Positions 31,709 to 34,326 of a DNA stretch of 34,326 nucleotides are shown here, piece by piece. A model generated the notes under the pieces. It worked only from the letters and a program-made list of their open reading frames with translations. It was not told the DNA's origin and searched no databases. The stretch spans positions 1 through 34,326 of the forward strand of contig DENL01000008.1 in assembly GCA_002359655.1 (NCBI GenBank), written 5' to 3'. The position numbers were made by a program, and so were the translations under genes. Origin of the DNA: Rickettsiales bacterium UBA2645. GTDB taxonomy: Bacteria; Pseudomonadota; Alphaproteobacteria; Rickettsiales; UBA1997. The number at the start of each line of letters is the position of its first letter. Position 1 is the first letter of the stretch.

Positions 31709-33985
31709 ATGAATTTGAATCCAAAAACCTCAATTCTTGGTCTTAACTGGCAACAAAAAACTTTTGATAAACGTCACGCGACTTCAATTTACCAACGTTT
31801 TGACCTTTCAGAAGTTTTAAGCGATTTACTTTCTGCCCGCGAAATTTCGCTTGATGAAATTGAAAATTTTCTTGAGCCAAAAATTAAAACTAGCTTGCCA
31901 GATCCCTTCGAGCTTGGCGACATGGAAAAAGCGGTTTCGCATGTGATTGAGGCAATTAAGCAAAATAAAAAAATTACTATTTTTGCTGATTACGATGTTG
32001 ATGGCGCAACCAGCGCGGCAATTCTTAAGCGCTTTTTTCGTGATATTGGAGTTGATGTTGGAATTTACATTCCTGATCGCATTTTGGAAGGTTACGGCCC
32101 TAATTCTCAGGCACTTTTAAATCTTAAAAAAAATGGCACTGATCTGGTGATTACTCTTGATTGCGGGACTGTCGCTTTCAAGCCATTGGAAGACGCCGCC
32201 GCTGTTGGGCTAGATATTATCGTAATTGATCATCACTTAGGTGTTTTAGAAAAACCGCAATCAATTGCCGTGATCAATCCCAATCTGCTTGATGAAACCT
32301 TTCCTCATAAAAATCTTTGTGCTGCGGGTGTAACTTTTTTATTCGCCGTGGCGGTTAATAAAAAATTGCGTGAGCTTGGCTTCTATAACCCTCCCCTTGA
32401 GGGAGGGTCGAACTACGCAGTAGTTCGGGGAGGGGTCAAAAACTATCAAAATGCTCAGAAATTTTATTCCTCAGAAATTCTTATAAAAGCTAAAGAGTTA
32501 AGGGATAATCAAACAGATGCAGAAGGGCTACTTTGGTTTTACTTAAAAAATAAACAACTTGATGGTCATAAATTCAGAAGGCAGCAACCATTTGGCAATT
32601 ATATTGTCGACTTTGTTTGCCTTGAAAAAAAATTAATTATTGAGCTAGATGGGTCGCAACATAACGAAGATAAAAAAATAAAGTATGATGCAAAAAGAAC
32701 AGAGTTTTTGCAACAGCAGGGATACAAAGTTTTAAGATTTTGGAATCATGAAATATTCAAAAATATCAATGATGTTTTAGATGTGATATTTTTTGAATTG
32801 TCGTCTGATAGTTTGGCAAGACCCCTCCCCGAACCGTTTCACGGTTCGACCCTCCCTCAAGGGGAGGGTAATATAAATCGAGCAGAGCCTAACCTGCTTA
32901 ATCTTCTTGATCTGGTGGCACTTGGGACAGTGTGTGATGTCATGTCTTTGACGGGTTTGAATCGCGCTTTTGTTGCTGCGGGTTTAAAAATTTTAAGGCA
33001 GCGTAAAAATTTAGGACTGCGTGAAATTTGTGATTTAGCCGCACTTGATGAAGAACCTTCGGCCTATCATTTGGGATTTGTTATAGGCCCGCGAATCAAT
33101 GCTGGAGGTCGCGTTGCCAAGTCTGATTTGGGTGCCACAATTTTATCCAGCGAAGATGAAGAGGAAGTAAAAGCAATTGCGCTGCAGCTCGAAAATTTCA
33201 ACAAACAAAGAAAAGATATTGAAGTTCAGGTTTTAGAAGAGGCGGTGAAGTCTTTAGAATCGGGCTTAAATGGCTTTAGAAATACTGATCCAATAATTTT
33301 TGCTGTCTCAAAAAATTGGCATCAGGGTGTGATTGGCATTGTGGCTTCGCGCTTGAAAGATCTTTACGGCAAGCCAGTTGCTGTGATTGCAATTGATGAC
33401 GTGGGATTAAAAGGTAAAGCATCGTGCCGCTCAATTTCGGGAATTGATTTTGGCGGTGAGATTTTAAAAGCGCGTTTAAATGGCTTATTGATTGAGGGCG
33501 GAGGACACGCCATGGCGGGCGGATTTTTGGTTGCTGCAGAAAAAATTGCGCAGCTGCATCAATTTTTTTGTAAAAATTTGAGCGCCAAAGTTGATGAAAT
33601 TTGCGCTCAAAAAAAAGCTGAATTTGATATTGCGCTCGACTTGCCGCAGGTAAATATTGAATTGCTAAAAGAGCTATCAAAGCTTGAGCCATTTGGTGTT
33701 GGCAATATGCGTCCGAAATTTATTTTGCGTGATGTTATCAAAGTGCGTGCTAATCTGATTGGCAAAACTGGTGAACATATTAGCGCTACTTTTTCAGCTA
33801 AAAGTGCTGTCGGATTTCAGGGTCAAATTCAGGCAGTGGCTTTTAGAAGTGCCAACACAGTGCTTGGTCAAATATTGCTCGATCCAAAATCAACCAAGCC
33901 GATGAACTTGGTTGGAACTTTAAATATCAACACTTGGATGGGTGTTGAAAAAGTGCAGATGATTATCGAGGATATTTTAATTTAA
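31709..33985 (+). CDS. recJ: Single-strand DNA exonuclease RecJ, carrying an in-frame DUF559 nuclease insertion
   Basis: 758 residues, about 160 more than an ordinary RecJ. RecJ degrades single-stranded DNA 5' to 3' in recombination and repair. DHH half: FADYDVDGATSAAILKRFF (motif I, residues 93-110), LVITLDCGT, IVIDHHLGVL (the DHH box, 175-177), NPNLLDETFPHKNLCAAGVTF. Then, after Tyr226, a foreign stretch runs to about residue 391, and the RecJ sequence resumes at EPNLLNLLDLVALGTVCDVM, followed by GPRINAGGRVAKSDLG, GVIGIVASRLKDLYGKP, GKASCRSISGID, GGGHAMAGGF and an OB fold. Both halves look complete, with no stop or frameshift, so selection on the host protein seems to have been maintained. 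The insert is described at 32388-32869. Confidence 0.95.
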   Translation: MNLNPKTSILGLNWQQKTFDKRHATSIYQRFDLSEVLSDLLSAREISLDEIENFLEPKIKTSLPDPFELGDMEKAVSHVIEAIKQNKKITIFADYDVDGATSAAILKRFFRDIGVDVGIYIPDRILEGYGPNSQALLNLKKNGTDLVITLDCGTVAFKPLEDAAAVGLDIIVIDHHLGVLEKPQSIAVINPNLLDETFPHKNLCAAGVTFLFAVAVNKKLRELGFYNPPLEGGSNYAVVRGGVKNYQNAQKFYSSEILIKAKELRDNQTDAEGLLWFYLKNKQLDGHKFRRQQPFGNYIVDFVCLEKKLIIELDGSQHNEDKKIKYDAKRTEFLQQQGYKVLRFWNHEIFKNINDVLDVIFFELSSDSLARPLPEPFHGSTLPQGEGNINRAEPNLLNLLDLVALGTVCDVMSLTGLNRAFVAAGLKILRQRKNLGLREICDLAALDEEPSAYHLGFVIGPRINAGGRVAKSDLGATILSSEDEEEVKAIALQLENFNKQRKDIEVQVLEEAVKSLESGLNGFRNTDPIIFAVSKNWHQGVIGIVASRLKDLYGKPVAVIAIDDVGLKGKASCRSISGIDFGGEILKARLNGLLIEGGGHAMAGGFLVAAEKIAQLHQFFCKNLSAKVDEICAQKKAEFDIALDLPQVNIELLKELSKLEPFGVGNMRPKFILRDVIKVRANLIGKTGEHISATFSAKSAVGFQGQIQAVAFRSANTVLGQILLDPKSTKPMNLVGTLNINTWMGVEKVQMIIEDILI
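32388..32436 (+). repeat. 49-base palindromic repeat, family A, left end of the cassette
   Basis: Three parts: a first hairpin CCCTCCC-CTTGA-GGGAGGG, an inner hairpin CGAACTAC-GCA-GTAGTTCG and a G-rich tail GGGAGGGGT that could instead pair with the first arm (ACCCTCCC). So two mutually exclusive folds are possible. Same strand as recJ. 42 of 49 bases equal the right copy read in reverse complement. Confidence 0.9.
32821..32869 (-). repeat. 49-base palindromic repeat, family A, right end of the cassette (inverted)
   Basis: In reverse complement the outer parts are identical to the left copy, but the inner hairpin is CGAACCGT-GAA-ACGGTTCG. Three stem pairs have changed on both sides (T-A to C-G, A-T to G-C, C-G to T-A) so that pairing is kept. 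The two copies are not simply duplicates of each other, and selection has kept the hairpin. Confidence 0.9.
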
Positions 33986-34030
33986 AGATGATTCGAAAAA
34001 TTAGTTTTGCTTGCAAGACCCACACTTTTC

Positions 34031-34326
34031 TTATTTCTCAGAAGAGGAAACAGTTTTAAACCATAATTTAATTTTTGTCCCCTTTCCTTTTTCTGAGGTA
34101 ATTTTCATTCTTGCGCCAAGATTTTCTACCGCTTGTTTAACAATTGGTAATCCAATTCCGTGAGAATCAATTTCTTTACCTAGCCCTGATTTATCGATTG
34201 ATTTTCCATTGCCAGATAATGCTTTTGAGATGTCTTCTTCGCTCATGCCAATTCCGTTATCAATAATCTCAATTTCAATTTGAGTTTCTGCAAATGAGGC
34301 TCTTAACGCCAGTTCGGGATAAGCTC
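34031..34326 (-). CDS. C-terminal end of a sensor histidine kinase (cut by window edge)
   Basis: The frame is open to the right edge; 97 residues are visible on the minus strand. It is the end of a HATPase_c (GHKL) domain: AETQIEIEIIDNGIGMSEED contains the G1 box DNGIGM, SHGIGLPIVKQAVENLGARM is the G2 box and helix, and EKGKGTKIKLWF the final strand. The N box and the phospho-acceptor His lie outside the window. Partner response regulator and signal are unknown. Its 3' end converges with recJ across 45 bases. Confidence 0.9.
   Translation of the reverse strand, partial: AYPELALRASFAETQIEIEIIDNGIGMSEEDISKALSGNGKSIDKSGLGKEIDSHGIGLPIVKQAVENLGARMKITSEKGKGTKIKLWFKTVSSSEK

Larger units (their letters stand above)
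32388..32869 (+). mobile_element. DUF559 nuclease cassette with 49-base inverted palindromic ends, in frame inside recJ
   Basis: Within RecJ residues 227-391. The middle encodes a complete DUF559 domain (PD-(D/E)XK, Vsr-like): LRDNQTDAEGLLWFYLKNKQ, KFRRQQPFGNYIVDFVC (Asp301), LIIELDGSQHNED (Glu312, Asp314, His318) and GYKVLRFWNHEIF. The domain is flanked by repeats at 32388-32436 and 32821-32869, one the inverted copy of the other. Both repeats are translated (NPPLEGGSNYAVVRGGV before, ARPLPEPFHGSTLPQGEG after). No Met occurs between residue 227 and residue 412 in the frame, so the domain has no obvious start of its own. A TATAA lies at both junctions (32384-32388 and 32872-32876) and could be target-site duplication, but AT-richness makes this weak. 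Intein motifs are absent. Confidence 0.85.

Noticed and set aside
32387..32880. Insert in RecJ as an intein
   Set aside because: The left junction starts with Asn-Pro-Pro instead of Cys, Ser or Ala, the right end has no His-Asn followed by Cys/Ser/Thr, and no intein blocks are seen. The domain is DUF559, not LAGLIDADG or HNH.
32387..32880. Insert in RecJ as a group I or II intron or a frameshifted gene
   Set aside because: The reading frame is open through the entire insert and codes for a conserved domain in the RecJ frame; no intron core or domain V-like structure is seen.

Overview
The window is a gene-dense, AT-rich stretch of a bacterial chromosome, most likely from an alphaproteobacterium. 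Evidence: a short ProS (427 residues) without the inserted editing domain, a crcB-rluC type gene pair, ApaG, RlmJ, MlaE, a CcmA-like ATPase, and many short GC-rich palindromic repeats in AT-rich DNA. The low GC content and repeats resemble Rickettsiales or Holosporales relatives, but pgi, gpmI and ilvD point to more central metabolism than Rickettsia keeps. Genus cannot be read from the sequence. The envelope is Gram-negative: TonB-dependent receptor, TonB, DsbB, autotransporter, MlaE, lipoprotein and signal peptidase. Almost no start codon has a recognisable Shine-Dalgarno sequence.

Layout. 1-5660: end of an unknown gene, a secreted Cys-containing protein, the lepB-gpmI pair (minus strand), a SemiSWEET sugar transporter followed by an MNT-HEPN nucleotidyltransferase, and proS. 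5660-6420: a gene-poor stretch with a good -35 box, a small ORF ending in four codons for Cys, a weak terminator-like hairpin and a cluster of palindromes. 6420-10020: lipoprotein, serine hydrolase, ccmA, a 412-base spacer full of palindromic repeats, rlmJ and mlaE. 10070-13110: a probable metal or siderophore uptake operon (DUF2946-like protein, TonB-dependent receptor, dedicated TonB), with a hairpin over the receptor start. 13095-18170: dsbB-pgi, tRNA-Cys followed directly by a 143-base palindromic element, then the operon secretion/pilus ATPase-apaG-tsaB. 18300-22810: compact operon gltX, outer-membrane barrel, metK, crcB, rluC. 22900-28830: autotransporter, pheS, ABC-2 permease, dprA. 28960-34326: ilvD, a KilA-N protein, recJ and the end of a histidine kinase.

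The most unusual object is inside recJ. The exonuclease ORF is interrupted in frame, between the DHH half and the rest of the core, by a cassette of about 482 bases. The cassette encodes a complete DUF559 (Vsr-like, PD-(D/E)XK type) endonuclease domain bounded by two 49-base palindromic repeats in inverted orientation. RecJ reading continues through both repeats and the nuclease without a stop, and the cassette has no Met codon in that frame. A third, solo copy of the same 49-base repeat and a cousin lie in the spacer at 8148-8312. Base changes between copies are compensatory, which supports a conserved hairpin. The arrangement looks like a nuclease-carrying palindromic mobile element that has turned into a protein insertion.
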